Shown: one piece after another, positions 26,274 to 35,402 of the stretch | Layout of the letters: each line of letters opens with the position of its first letter | Numbering within the stretch: the first letter of the stretch is position 1 | Assembly (NCBI RefSeq): GCF_019702945.1 | Contig: NZ_AP024749.1 | Coordinates: 2,717,078-2,781,077, forward strand | Reading direction: 5' to 3' | DNA: 64,000 nt | Source of the DNA: Flavobacterium okayamense | GTDB lineage: Bacteria > Bacteroidota > Bacteroidia > Flavobacteriales > Flavobacteriaceae | Notes under the pieces: model-generated | The model's database searches: none | What the model saw: only the letters and a program-made list of their open reading frames with translations | Told to the model about the DNA's origin: nothing | Translations under genes and position numbers: made by a program

Positions 26274-26696
26274 ATGAAAGTTCTAATTTTAAATGGACCT
26301 AACTTAAATCTATTAGGAAGAAGAGAAACTGAAATATATGGAAACATTTCTTTTGAACGCTATTTTCAAATTGTACAAGAAAAATATCCAAATGTAGATT
26401 TACATTACTATCAAAGTAACATTGAAGGTGAGTTAATAAACAAATTACATGAAGTAGGCTTTAGTTATGATGGTATTATATTTAATGCTGGTGCATATAC
26501 ACATACTTCTGTTGGTCTTGGAGATGCAGTTAAAGGAATTCATACACCTGTTGTAGAAGTTCATATCACTAATACCTATTCCAGAGAGAGTTTTAGACAT
26601 CAATCTTATATTGCAGCAAATGCAAAGGGAGTTATAGTTGGTTTCGGTTTACAAAGTTACGAATTGGCACTTCAGTGTTTTATATTAGAAAATTAG
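26274..26696 (+). CDS. aroQ: 3-dehydroquinate dehydratase, type II
   Basis: 140 residues from the ATG at 26274, chosen because the family starts MKVLILNGPNLNLLG. The catalytic Tyr lies in the flexible loop after RRETEIYG, and the substrate-binding HITNTYSRESFRHQSY and VIVGFGLQSYELAL are intact. The enzyme converts 3-dehydroquinate to 3-dehydroshikimate in the shikimate pathway. The DUF5686 gene follows seven bases later. Confidence 0.94.
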   Translation: MKVLILNGPNLNLLGRRETEIYGNISFERYFQIVQEKYPNVDLHYYQSNIEGELINKLHEVGFSYDGIIFNAGAYTHTSVGLGDAVKGIHTPVVEVHITNTYSRESFRHQSYIAANAKGVIVGFGLQSYELALQCFILEN

Positions 26697-26703
26697 TTTG
26701 TTT

Positions 26704-29175
26704 ATGATACCGAAAAAAAAAATAAGCCTTCTATTATTATTAATTAGTACGATTTCTTTTAGTCAAATAAAAGGAATAGTAACTGACACTAAAGGCAACC
26801 CTTTACCTTATGTAAATATATTTGTAGAAAATACATATTTAGGAACAACAACAAATGAAAATGGTAATTACGAGCTTAATTACAATACTAAAGGTAATGT
26901 TTCTATCATTTTTCAGTATTTAGGTTACAAAACTCAAAAACAAATTTTAACTATAAATGCATTCCCCTATTCTTTCGACGTTACGCTGGAAGAAGAAAAT
27001 TTTGAATTAAATGAGGTCGTTTTAGTAAATGGAGAGAATCCCGCAAATGAAATTATTCGAAAAGCTATTGCTAACAAATATAAAAATACAGAACGTACCG
27101 ATAAATTTGAAGCCGACTTTTACTCGAAAGGAATTTTTAGAGCTAAAGATATTCCTGAAAAATTTATGGGTATTGATATTGGCGACTTAGAAGGTAGCTT
27201 AGATTCTACTCGTAGTGGTGTAATTTATCTATCGGAAACGGTTTCAAAAATTAAATTTGAAAGACCTAACAATCTTAAAGAAGAAATAATTGCTTCAAAA
27301 GTTGCAGGAGACGACAAAGGTTTTAGCTACAACACCGCTCTTAATACTGATTATGATTTTTACAGAAATTATGTAGATTTTGGTGTAAATCTTATTTCAC
27401 CTTTAGCAGATAATGCGTTTAATTATTATAAGTACCAATTAGAAAGTACTTTTTACGACGATAAAAATCACCTAATTAATAAAATTAAAGTTACACCTAA
27501 ACGTGACAAGGAACCTGTTTTTGAAGGTTATATATATATAGTAGAAGACTCATGGGCAATTTATGGTGTTGATGTAGATATAAAAGGATATCGAATGCAA
27601 CAGCCTATTTTAGAAACTATGAAGTTAATTCAAAACTATAGCTATAACGAGAATAATACGCTTTGGGTAAAAAACATTCAATCCTTAGATTTTATTGCTG
27701 GAATATTTGGTATGAATTTTACTGGAAAATTTACATATGTTTTCAGTAATTATGAATTTAAAGATCGTTTTGAAAAGAAAACTTTCGGAAAAGAAATTGT
27801 AACATTTGCAGAAAATTCAAACAAAAAAGACGACGACTATTGGATAAATAATCGCCAAGTTCCATTAACGGATGAAGAAGTGGTGAGTTATCACAAAAAA
27901 GATAGCATTCAAACTAAACGAGAGTCACAAACATATCTTGATTCTATTGATGCTAAAAAAAATAAATTTAAACCGCTAAAAATTCTAACAGGCTACACTT
28001 ATAATAATAGCTTCAAAAAATGGAGTTTTTCGTATGATGGTTTAACCGATTTTTCTTCAGTTAGTTATAATACCGTTCAAGGCTGGAATTTAGATTCTGG
28101 TTTTACTTATAGAAAAAACAATGAAGAAAAAGGAAGCTATACATCTATATCTTCTATTTTTAATTATGGTTTTGCCGAAGATAGATTACGTGTTACTGGA
28201 AACTATTATCATCGTTTTAACAATACAAATAGAGCTAATCTTGCTATTTCAGGAGGAAGCGCTGTTAGTCAATTCAATCAAGCTGAACCAATTAGTAAGT
28301 TTATCAATTCAGTAAGTACTTTATTCTTTAAAGACAATTACATGAAATTGTATAATAAAGAATTTATAAAAGCAACATACGGACAAGAAGTTGTAAACGG
28401 AATTTACCTCAACGGAAGCCTCGAATATGAAAATCGCCGACCATTATTCAATAACACCGATTATGTTTTAATCAAAAATGATGATGATTATTTTTCAAAT
28501 AATCCGTTAGATCCATTTAATGAAACTTCTGTTCCTTTTGTAAAACACCATTTATATAAAGGTACAATTGCAACTCGAATTCGTTTCGGACAAAAATACA
28601 TTTCGCGTCCTGATGGAAAATTAAACATTCAAAACGACGATTATCCGGTTTTAAGTTTTAGTTATACCAAAGCTTTTGGTGCAACTAAGAGCAATTATGA
28701 ATATGATTTTGTTGCAGGACGATTAGATTATGATAAAACCTTAGGTAATAAAGGTGATTTTGCTTTGCGTTTTAAAGCTGGGAAATTCTTTAATGCCGAT
28801 AACATTTCTTTTATTGATTACAAACACTTTAACGGAAACCAAACGCATGTAAATTTTAGAGGCGATTATTTAAATGCATTTAATTTGTTACCGTATTATA
28901 GTAACTCAACTAACGATGCCTATTTAGAAACGCATATCGAACACAATTTTAAAGGTTACATTATGAATAAAATTCCGTTATTGAATAAACTACAATGGAA
29001 TTTAATTGGAAGTTTACACCAAATAAACGTTCCACATTTTAAACCGTATCAAGAGTTTGCTGTTGGATTTGATAATATAGGTTTTGGAAAATTCCGTTTC
29101 TTACGAATTGATTATGTTCGCGCGTATCAAAATGGGTATTTAGGCGATGGTGTAATGTTTGGAGTTCAGTTTTAA
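26704..29175 (+). CDS. DUF5686 / carboxypeptidase-like outer-membrane protein
   Basis: 823 residues from the ATG at 26704 (a TTG two codons upstream exists). Signal peptide (MIPKKKISLLLLLISTISFS), a carboxypeptidase-like domain (IKGIVTDTKGNPLPYVNIFV ... about 20-100), and a long C-terminal region of barrel-like strands ending YLGDGVMFGVQF, matching the large DUF5686 family of Bacteroidota. It is probably an outer-membrane barrel without a TonB plug. Function unknown. It is spaced eight bases from aroQ. Confidence 0.85.
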   Translation: MIPKKKISLLLLLISTISFSQIKGIVTDTKGNPLPYVNIFVENTYLGTTTNENGNYELNYNTKGNVSIIFQYLGYKTQKQILTINAFPYSFDVTLEEENFELNEVVLVNGENPANEIIRKAIANKYKNTERTDKFEADFYSKGIFRAKDIPEKFMGIDIGDLEGSLDSTRSGVIYLSETVSKIKFERPNNLKEEIIASKVAGDDKGFSYNTALNTDYDFYRNYVDFGVNLISPLADNAFNYYKYQLESTFYDDKNHLINKIKVTPKRDKEPVFEGYIYIVEDSWAIYGVDVDIKGYRMQQPILETMKLIQNYSYNENNTLWVKNIQSLDFIAGIFGMNFTGKFTYVFSNYEFKDRFEKKTFGKEIVTFAENSNKKDDDYWINNRQVPLTDEEVVSYHKKDSIQTKRESQTYLDSIDAKKNKFKPLKILTGYTYNNSFKKWSFSYDGLTDFSSVSYNTVQGWNLDSGFTYRKNNEEKGSYTSISSIFNYGFAEDRLRVTGNYYHRFNNTNRANLAISGGSAVSQFNQAEPISKFINSVSTLFFKDNYMKLYNKEFIKATYGQEVVNGIYLNGSLEYENRRPLFNNTDYVLIKNDDDYFSNNPLDPFNETSVPFVKHHLYKGTIATRIRFGQKYISRPDGKLNIQNDDYPVLSFSYTKAFGATKSNYEYDFVAGRLDYDKTLGNKGDFALRFKAGKFFNADNISFIDYKHFNGNQTHVNFRGDYLNAFNLLPYYSNSTNDAYLETHIEHNFKGYIMNKIPLLNKLQWNLIGSLHQINVPHFKPYQEFAVGFDNIGFGKFRFLRIDYVRAYQNGYLGDGVMFGVQF

Positions 29176-29229
29176 CAAATAATAATTTATTTTAGTATCT
29201 TAGTCTAACTAACCAATACTAAACTAATT

Positions 29230-29652
29230 ATGACAAAACCAAGTACTTCTTTTTGGGTAATAAGTGTAATTGCACTTTTATGGAATGCAATGGGTGTGAA
29301 AGCGTATTTAGATCAAGCTTATGTAACAGATTCTTTTAAAGCCATGTACAACGAAGAACAACTCAAAATGATTGCAGAAGCTCCGGCTTGGGCTATGAGT
29401 GCTTTTGCTATAGCGGTTTTTGGCGGAGTTTTAGGTTGTATTTTACTTTTAATGCGCAAAAAATTAGCAAAAACCGTTTTCGTTATTTCTTTAATTGGAA
29501 TTTTAGTTCAAATGTATTACAACTTTTTTGTAATCGATTCCATTGCAGTTTATGGTCCGGGTGCTATGGCAATGCCAATTATGATAATTCTTTTTGCTGT
29601 TTTTCTAATTTGGTATGCAAACTATTGTATCAAGAAAAACTGGATTGCTTAA
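29230..29652 (+). CDS. Small four-helix membrane protein
   Basis: 140 residues with helices at about 8-24, 54-74, 80-97 and 108-130. Proteins of this type in flavobacteria are sometimes called 'sugar transporter', but nothing here supports transport. Function unknown. A dispersed-repeat fragment and a bidirectional terminator follow. Confidence 0.75.
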   Translation: MTKPSTSFWVISVIALLWNAMGVKAYLDQAYVTDSFKAMYNEEQLKMIAEAPAWAMSAFAIAVFGGVLGCILLLMRKKLAKTVFVISLIGILVQMYYNFFVIDSIAVYGPGAMAMPIMIILFAVFLIWYANYCIKKNWIA

Positions 29653-29667
29653 ACTTAAAATTATCAG

Positions 29668-29712
29668 ATTTAGCTACGCTGAACTTACGTTTCTCCTTAC
29701 GTCGGAATGACA
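29668..29712. repeat. Dispersed-repeat fragment
   Basis: The stretch with gctgaacttacg, ttctccttacg and tcggaatgac resembles one arm of the palindromic flavobacterial repeat also seen at 55847-55910 (shared ctcggaatgac-type end). It is non-coding. Confidence 0.4.
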
Positions 29713-29722
29713 AAAAACAAAT

Positions 29723-29754
29723 AAAAAAAGCCTTTCAAATGAAAGGCTTTTTTT
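29723..29754. terminator. Bidirectional terminator
   Basis: Stem AAAAAAAGCCTTTC/GAAAGGCTTTTTTT with loop AAAT, T-runs on both strands. It ends the 29230 gene and the converging TSUP gene, whose stop overlaps its edge. Confidence 0.88.
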
Positions 29755-30517
29755 ATTTTATAAAGATATCGTAACCAAATCGTAGTAAAGTTAGGAATAC
29801 TATTACCAAAAAGAAAACTCTTATAAATGCATTTCCTTTAGAAATAGCTAATCGAGCACCAATCCATGCTCCTGTTGCGTTACATAAAGCCATGGGAAGC
29901 GCGAACTTCCATAATATTTTTCCTTTTATTGCAAATAATGTTATCGAACCAATGTTTGTAGCTAAGTTTACCAACTTTGCATAAGAAGAAGCTTTTAGAA
30001 AATCGAAACCTAAAACAGCTACAAAAGCCATTATTAGCAAACTTCCTGTTCCCGGCCCAATAAATCCATCATAAAAACCTATAAATACACAAATTAAAGT
30101 AGCATAAACATATTGCTTCTTTACACTCCAATTTTTAATAGAAAATTGTCCGAAATCCTTTTTTATATAAGTATAGATTAACAAACCAACTAATATGAAA
30201 AACAAAACGGGTTTCATAAAATCATTATCAACTACCGTTAAAGTTTGTGAACCAATAAAAGCAAATACAAATGAAACAACAGCCATTACTGCAAATAGTT
30301 TCCAATTAACTTTTACTTTTTTCAAGTATTGGTAAGTCGCTACACTTGTTCCACTAAATCCAGGAATTTTCAAGGTTCCAATAATGGATGAAATATGAAC
30401 ATTTGGCAAAGCAACCAATGCAACAGGTGTTTGAATTAATCCACCACCTCCTACTATTGCATCAACAAAACCAGCAGCAAAAGATGCTACACAAAGAATT
30501 ATTAAAATTGTATCCAT
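29753..30517 (-). CDS. TSUP (TauE/SafE) family membrane transporter
   Basis: 254 residues with about eight membrane helices and the family hallmark glycine-rich N-terminal motif AGFVDAIVGGGGLIQTP plus the second repeat motif GFYDGFIGPGTGSLLIMAF. TSUP proteins move sulfite, sulfonates or other organic anions; the substrate here is unknown. The gene begins just after the murA operon terminator, so it needs its own promoter. Confidence 0.9.
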   Translation of the reverse strand: MDTILIILCVASFAAGFVDAIVGGGGLIQTPVALVALPNVHISSIIGTLKIPGFSGTSVATYQYLKKVKVNWKLFAVMAVVSFVFAFIGSQTLTVVDNDFMKPVLFFILVGLLIYTYIKKDFGQFSIKNWSVKKQYVYATLICVFIGFYDGFIGPGTGSLLIMAFVAVLGFDFLKASSYAKLVNLATNIGSITLFAIKGKILWKFALPMALCNATGAWIGARLAISKGNAFIRVFFLVIVFLTLLRFGYDIFIK

Positions 30518-30530
30518 TTCATAAAAAAAG

Positions 30531-30548
30531 AGGATTTTAAAAATCCTC
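30531..30548 (-). terminator. Terminator of the DUF493-DUF4290-murA operon
   Basis: GAGGAT/ATCCTC stem with an A/T loop, followed on the minus strand by TTTTTTTATG. The T-run abuts the TSUP start codon region. Confidence 0.75.
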
Positions 30549-30555
30549 TCTAAGT

Positions 30556-31866
30556 TTATACTCTAACTATACTTGCACCAATTGCACGTAACCTTTCATC
30601 TATTCGCTCGTAACCTCTATCAATTTGTTCGATATTTTGAATAGTTGACGTTCCTTTCGCTGTTAATGCAGCAATTAATAATGAAATTCCCGCACGAATA
30701 TCTGGCGAAGACATATTAGTAGCTTTTAACTGTGATTGGAAATTATGCCCAATTACAATAGCTCTATGCGGATCACAAAGAATAATCTTTGCTCCCATAT
30801 CGATTAATTTATCTACGAAGAACAAACGGCTTTCAAACATTTTTTGATGAATTAAAACTTCACCTTTAGCTTGTGTTGCTACAACGAGAACAATACTTAA
30901 TAAATCAGGCGTAAATCCTGGCCAAGGCGCATCAGCAATGGTTAAAATAGAACCGTCAATATCTGTTTTAATTTGGTAACCCTCTTTATGCGCTGGAATA
31001 AAAATATCATCGCCTTTTCGTTCTAAAGTAATTCCAAGTTTTCTGAACACATTTGGAATTTGACCTAAATTATCCCAACTCACATTCTTGATTGTGATCT
31101 CGCTTCTTGTCATTGCTGCAAGACCAATCCAAGAACCAATTTCAATCATATCTGGAAGAATTCTATGTTCGCAACCACCTAAAGATTCAACACCTTCGAT
31201 TATTAACATATTTGAACCAATACCTTTAATATTAGCTCCCATAGAATTTAACATTTTACACAACTGTTGTAAATAAGGTTCGCAAGCAGCGTTGTAAATT
31301 GTTGTTGTTCCTTCTGCTAAAACAGCAGCCATTACAATATTTGCCGTTCCTGTAACCGAAGCTTCATCAAGTAACATATACGTTCCTTGTAGTCTTCCGT
31401 CTATTTCTACTCCATAAAAATGATCTTCTCTTTCGTATCTAAATTTCGCACCAAGATTGATAAAACCTTCAAAATGCGTATCTAATCTACGACGACCAAT
31501 TTTATCGCCTCCAGGCTTCGGAATGTAACCACAACCAAAACGCGCTAAAAGCGGACCAACAATCATTATTGAACCCCTTAAACTTCCACCTTCTTTTTTA
31601 AACGCTTCCGTTTTTAAATAATCAACATTTACCTCATCGGCTTGAAAGGTAAAATCTCCAGGTCCATTTTTTTGAATTTTAACCCCTAAGTTTCCTAATA
31701 AAGTTATTAGTTTGTTTACGTCGATAATATCAGGAATATTAGTAACTCTAACTTTTTCTGACGTTAACAAAACCGGACATAAAACTTGTAACGCTTCATT
31801 TTTAGCTCCTTGAGGTGTGATTGAACCTTTAAGCGGTTTTCCTCCTTCTATACTAAATGTACCCAT
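30556..31866 (-). CDS. murA: UDP-N-acetylglucosamine 1-carboxyvinyltransferase MurA (Asp active-site variant)
   Basis: 436 residues, full-length EPSP-synthase-like fold. It transfers enolpyruvate from PEP to UDP-GlcNAc, the first committed step of peptidoglycan synthesis. Conserved N-terminal GSITPQGAKNEALQVL and active-site loop KPGGDKIGRRRLDTHFEG are clear. In this loop the residue aligned with the catalytic Cys of Escherichia coli MurA (GGCTIGARPVDLH) is Asp (D121). A Cys-to-Asp change at this site is known to make MurA insensitive to fosfomycin (Mycobacterium, Chlamydia). Last gene of a minus-strand operon with the DUF4290 and DUF493 genes. Confidence 0.95.
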   Translation of the reverse strand: MGTFSIEGGKPLKGSITPQGAKNEALQVLCPVLLTSEKVRVTNIPDIIDVNKLITLLGNLGVKIQKNGPGDFTFQADEVNVDYLKTEAFKKEGGSLRGSIMIVGPLLARFGCGYIPKPGGDKIGRRRLDTHFEGFINLGAKFRYEREDHFYGVEIDGRLQGTYMLLDEASVTGTANIVMAAVLAEGTTTIYNAACEPYLQQLCKMLNSMGANIKGIGSNMLIIEGVESLGGCEHRILPDMIEIGSWIGLAAMTRSEITIKNVSWDNLGQIPNVFRKLGITLERKGDDIFIPAHKEGYQIKTDIDGSILTIADAPWPGFTPDLLSIVLVVATQAKGEVLIHQKMFESRLFFVDKLIDMGAKIILCDPHRAIVIGHNFQSQLKATNMSSPDIRAGISLLIAALTAKGTSTIQNIEQIDRGYERIDERLRAIGASIVRV

Positions 31867-31871
31867 GCAGA

Positions 31872-32555
31872 TTAATTTCTTTTATTGTTCTTTTGATTGT
31901 TGTTGGTTTTCTTTTTAATAAAATTCTTTTGGTTTGAATTTTTAGGATTATTGTATTGTGATTTGTTTGAAGCCTTCTTGTTCACTTTCATTAAATTTTG
32001 AGTATTCGAAAGCTCTTCATTCGTTTTGGCTAAATTAATTTTACCATCAGAAAGCTCTAACAAATGTTCAAAAATCACTTCATCTTCAACCGTTTCTTTA
32101 TTCCAACTCAAATAACACTTTTTCATATGATTTGCGATTACCAAAATCAAAGCATTTTTCATTTCCCCATCTTCCCATTTTAAAGCAACATCAATCATAT
32201 ACTTTATGTTATTACCATAAAATCGATATTTAGGAAAATTTTGTGGATAGGCTAAACGCTCTGGTCTTTGATGTAATTCTTCACGCGAAGGAATTGGATA
32301 AGGCGAATCTACATCTAATTTAAAATCAGACATAATGAATAATTGGTCCCAAAGCTTATGTTGGAAATCTGGCACATCACGCAAATGCGGATTTAAATTT
32401 CCCATTACCGAAATAACATATTGAGCTGCTTTATTGCGTTCATTTCTGTCTTTAATTTCAATAACTTGATCAATTAACTTATGCAAATGTCTTCCATATT
32501 CTGGAATAGACAATGATTTACGTAATGAGTTATATTCTAATTGTAATTCTTCCAT
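31872..32555 (-). CDS. DUF4290 family protein
   Basis: 227 residues. N-terminal YNSLRKSLSIPEYGRHLHKL and PHLRDVPDFQHKLWDQLFIMS are the DUF4290 signature, a Bacteroidota-specific soluble family. The last 45 residues are low-complexity Asn/Lys repeats (NNPKNSNQKNF, KKTNNNQKNNKRN), suggesting a disordered basic tail that may bind nucleic acid. Placed five bases upstream of murA and seven downstream of the DUF493 gene. Confidence 0.85.
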   Translation of the reverse strand: MEELQLEYNSLRKSLSIPEYGRHLHKLIDQVIEIKDRNERNKAAQYVISVMGNLNPHLRDVPDFQHKLWDQLFIMSDFKLDVDSPYPIPSREELHQRPERLAYPQNFPKYRFYGNNIKYMIDVALKWEDGEMKNALILVIANHMKKCYLSWNKETVEDEVIFEHLLELSDGKINLAKTNEELSNTQNLMKVNKKASNKSQYNNPKNSNQKNFIKKKTNNNQKNNKRN

Positions 32556-32562
32556 TTGTAAA

Positions 32563-32853
32563 TTATAACGAAATTATTCCTTCAATAGTTGATAATTCTT
32601 GGTATTTTTCAATAACTGCATCTGGATTTTTCATATGTACACTTATTGAAACACTCGTGTATTTCCCAGTTTTAGATTGTTGAGTAGTGATTACTGCACC
32701 TAATCCATTAAAAGCTGCTTCAACTTCAGCTATTTTATGATTATCTGAAGGAACTATAAATTTATATAAATATTCTGAAGGCCAAATTGAAGTATTTGTT
32801 AATTCTTCTTTTAGACGTATATAAAATTCTTCTGTCTTCTTATCCATTTTCAT
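32563..32853 (-). CDS. DUF493 (YbeD-like) family protein
   Basis: 96 residues with the ferredoxin-like fold pattern of DUF493: YLYKFIVPSDNHKIAEVEAAF, then TTQQSKTGKYTSVSISVHMK and DAVIEKYQELSTIEGIISL. Function is unknown (the E. coli homologue YbeD resembles ACT regulatory domains). First gene of the operon that continues with DUF4290 and murA; a -7 box lies 15 bases upstream. Met 1 and Met 3 are both possible starts. Confidence 0.85.
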   Translation of the reverse strand: MKMDKKTEEFYIRLKEELTNTSIWPSEYLYKFIVPSDNHKIAEVEAAFNGLGAVITTQQSKTGKYTSVSISVHMKNPDAVIEKYQELSTIEGIISL

Positions 32854-32867
32854 TTGATTGTATGTAG

Positions 32868-32875
32868 CAAATATA
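32868..32875 (-). promoter_or_regulatory. -7 promoter box of the DUF493-murA operon
   Basis: On the minus strand TATATTTG matches the consensus and lies 15 bases before the ATG. No well-placed TTG found. Confidence 0.45.
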
Positions 32876-32924
32876 CTTTTTTAAGTTCAGAATAAGGAAC
32901 ACTAAAACCATAAATTTCATAAAG

Positions 32925-32955
32925 TTGAATAGATTTTTAAAAAAAACTATTTTTG
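32925..32955 (+). promoter_or_regulatory. Promoter of the AAA ATPase-recQ-fmt operon
   Basis: TTG (32925-32927), a 20-base spacer and TATTTTTG (32948-32955); both elements fit. It is divergent from the DUF493 promoter. Confidence 0.6.
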
Positions 32956-32972
32956 CTTTTTTATAATTTAAC

Positions 32973-33512
32973 ATGAAGAAGGAAATTATTGTATTAGCTG
33001 GCGGACCAAGTTCGGGAAAAACAACATTGATAAATGCTTTAGTTGAGAAAGGGTTTGTTTGCTATCCTGAAATTTCGAGAGAAGTTATTAAAGAAGCGCA
33101 AAAACAAGGAATAGATCAATTGTTCTTAGAACAACCTTTGTTGTTTAGTGAACTTTTATTGCAAGGAAGAATAAAACAACATCAAGAAGCACACGATGAA
33201 GATTGCAAAGTTGTGTTTTTAGATAGAGGCATTCCCGATGTTTTAGCGTATATGCATTACATAGGCGACAGCTATCCAAAATCGTTTTCCGATGCTTGTG
33301 AAAATCATCGTTACCACAAAGTTTTTTTATTGCCTCCTTGGAAAGAAATTTACGTAAGCGACGCTGAACGTTATGAAAACTACGAACAAGCGGTTTTAAT
33401 TCACGAACATTTAGAGGAAACCTATAGAACTTTTGGATACGATTTAGTTACTATTCCTAAAGATACGATTGAGAATAGAGTAGCTTTTTTACTTCAGCAT
33501 TTAGCTCAATAA
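32973..33512 (+). CDS. AAA-domain P-loop ATPase / kinase-like protein
   Basis: 179 residues. The P-loop LAGGPSSGKTTLINAL is at the N-terminus and FLDRGIPDVLAYM supplies a Walker-B/lid-like acidic motif, as in the AAA_28 group of small nucleoside-kinase-like ATPases. It may phosphorylate a small molecule; substrate unknown. It starts an operon with recQ (four bases on) and fmt. Confidence 0.85.
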   Translation: MKKEIIVLAGGPSSGKTTLINALVEKGFVCYPEISREVIKEAQKQGIDQLFLEQPLLFSELLLQGRIKQHQEAHDEDCKVVFLDRGIPDVLAYMHYIGDSYPKSFSDACENHRYHKVFLLPPWKEIYVSDAERYENYEQAVLIHEHLEETYRTFGYDLVTIPKDTIENRVAFLLQHLAQ

Positions 33513-33515
33513 TTT

Positions 33516-35402
33516 ATGGCAGAAACGCTACAAATCCTTCAAAAATATTGGAAACACAATTCCTTTCGTGAACCGCAAGAAGCAATTATTCAATCGGTTT
33601 TAGAAGGAAATGATACTTTTGCTTTATTGCCAACTGGTGGTGGAAAATCTGTTTGTTACCAAATTCCAGGAATGTTATTCAACGGAATTACGATAGTAAT
33701 TTCGCCACTTATTGCTTTAATGAAAGATCAAGTGGAAAGTTTGCAACGCAAAGACATAAAAGCTATTGCACTTTTAGGTGGCATTTCAATTGATGAAACT
33801 TCAGACTTATTAGACAATTGCCAATTTGGAAATTATAAGTTTCTTTATCTTTCTCCTGAACGTTTGCAACAAGATTGGATTGTAGAACGTTTAAAACAGC
33901 TTCCAATAAATCTTATTGCAATTGATGAAGCGCATTGTGTGAGTCAATGGGGACACGATTTTAGACCTGCTTATTTAAACATTAAAAATTTAAAAGAACA
34001 TTTTCCTAAAATTCCGTTTTTAGCGGTAACAGGCTCTGCTACAGAAAATGTTCAAAAAGATATTGAAACGCAATTGGGTTTACAAAACCCTAAACTTTTC
34101 AAAAAATCATTCAACCGCGAAAACTTATCGTATCATATTTTAAAAACGGAAGATAAACTGACTAAGATTCAGCAAATTTTGAAGAAAAATCAGCAATCTT
34201 CAATTGTTTATGTAAGAAATCGTCGCGCTTGTATTGAAACTTCAAATCAGTTAAAAGCATTAGGTTTTCAATCGACTTATTATCACGGCGGATTATCGTT
34301 TAAAGAAAAAGAAGCCAATCGTTTGCTTTGGATGGAAAATAAAGCACAAGTAATTGTGGCTACCAATGCATTCGGAATGGGAATTGACAAGCCCGATGTA
34401 AAAACGGTTATTCACACTCAAATTCCTGAAAATTTAGAAAATTATTATCAAGAAGTTGGTCGTGCTGGAAGGAATGGCGAAAAAGCATTCGGTATTTTAA
34501 TTACCGATAAAACCGAACTCAATCTTTCAAAAAAACTTTTCATTGAAAATTTAATTTCGAAAGATTTTCTGAAAGACATTTACAAAAAATTAAACAACTA
34601 TTTCCAAATTGCATATGGTGATGGTTTTAATGAAAGTTTCACTTTTAATCTAAATGATTTTTGTAACAGTTACCACTTCCCTACTTTAAAAACATTTAAT
34701 GCGCTTCAGTTTTTAGACCGACAAGGTATTCTTACGTTGTCTAATGAAAGTAGTGAGAAAGTAAAAGTTCAATTTATAATTCCGAGTAAAGAAGTTATTC
34801 GCTACATCAGTTTACACCAAAATGACGAAGAAATTATTACTTCAATTTTACGAACGTATTCAGGAATATTTGAATCTGAAATTGGCATCAATCCGATATT
34901 AATTGCCAAGAAAGCAAAAACAACCGAAGAAAATGTTTTACGCGTTTTAGAAAACTTAGAAAAAGTAAATGCTATATCACTTCAATTAATTAACAATGAT
35001 AGTTTCATCACATTTAATGAAGTTCGAGAAGACGAATTAACCATTAATAGAATTAGTAAATATCTTGAAAACCGAAATAAAGTAAAATTGGAACAATTCC
35101 ATAAAATGATTGAATTCGTTGACGATGAAAAAACGTGCAAGAATATTTTATTATTGGATTATTTCGGAGAAAAGAATATTGAATCTTGTGGAAAATGTTC
35201 TACCTGTTTGGCCAAAGAGAAAGCAAACCCTAAAACTACAGCTGAACAAATTTTATCCTTTTTAAAAAACAAGCCCTCCAATTCTAAAGAATTAGCCGAA
35301 GAATTGAATATCGGAAAAGAAGAACTTATCTTTGCCTTGCAATTATTACTCGATAAAAACGTAATTAATTGTAACGAAAAACAACAATATTTTATAGTAT
35401 AA
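33516..35402 (+). CDS. recQ: ATP-dependent DNA helicase RecQ
   Basis: 628 residues: Walker A LPTGGGKSVCYQIP, DEAH box IDEAHCVSQWGHDFRP, motif VI ENYYQEVGRAGRNGE, then a RecQ-Ct region with a cysteine cluster (CKNILLLDYFG, ESCGKCSTCLA) and a winged-helix-like end. No HRDC domain is evident, so it is the shorter form common in Bacteroidota, which often have two RecQ proteins. It unwinds DNA 3'-5' in recombination and repair. Its stop overlaps the fmt start by one base. Confidence 0.93.
   Translation: MAETLQILQKYWKHNSFREPQEAIIQSVLEGNDTFALLPTGGGKSVCYQIPGMLFNGITIVISPLIALMKDQVESLQRKDIKAIALLGGISIDETSDLLDNCQFGNYKFLYLSPERLQQDWIVERLKQLPINLIAIDEAHCVSQWGHDFRPAYLNIKNLKEHFPKIPFLAVTGSATENVQKDIETQLGLQNPKLFKKSFNRENLSYHILKTEDKLTKIQQILKKNQQSSIVYVRNRRACIETSNQLKALGFQSTYYHGGLSFKEKEANRLLWMENKAQVIVATNAFGMGIDKPDVKTVIHTQIPENLENYYQEVGRAGRNGEKAFGILITDKTELNLSKKLFIENLISKDFLKDIYKKLNNYFQIAYGDGFNESFTFNLNDFCNSYHFPTLKTFNALQFLDRQGILTLSNESSEKVKVQFIIPSKEVIRYISLHQNDEEIITSILRTYSGIFESEIGINPILIAKKAKTTEENVLRVLENLEKVNAISLQLINNDSFITFNEVREDELTINRISKYLENRNKVKLEQFHKMIEFVDDEKTCKNILLLDYFGEKNIESCGKCSTCLAKEKANPKTTAEQILSFLKNKPSNSKELAEELNIGKEELIFALQLLLDKNVINCNEKQQYFIV

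Noticed and set aside
29388..29774. An overlapping +1-frame ORF in the small membrane-protein gene
   Set aside because: It runs into the repeat and terminator and is rich in Cys and Phe like a shifted frame; the other frame has proper membrane helices.
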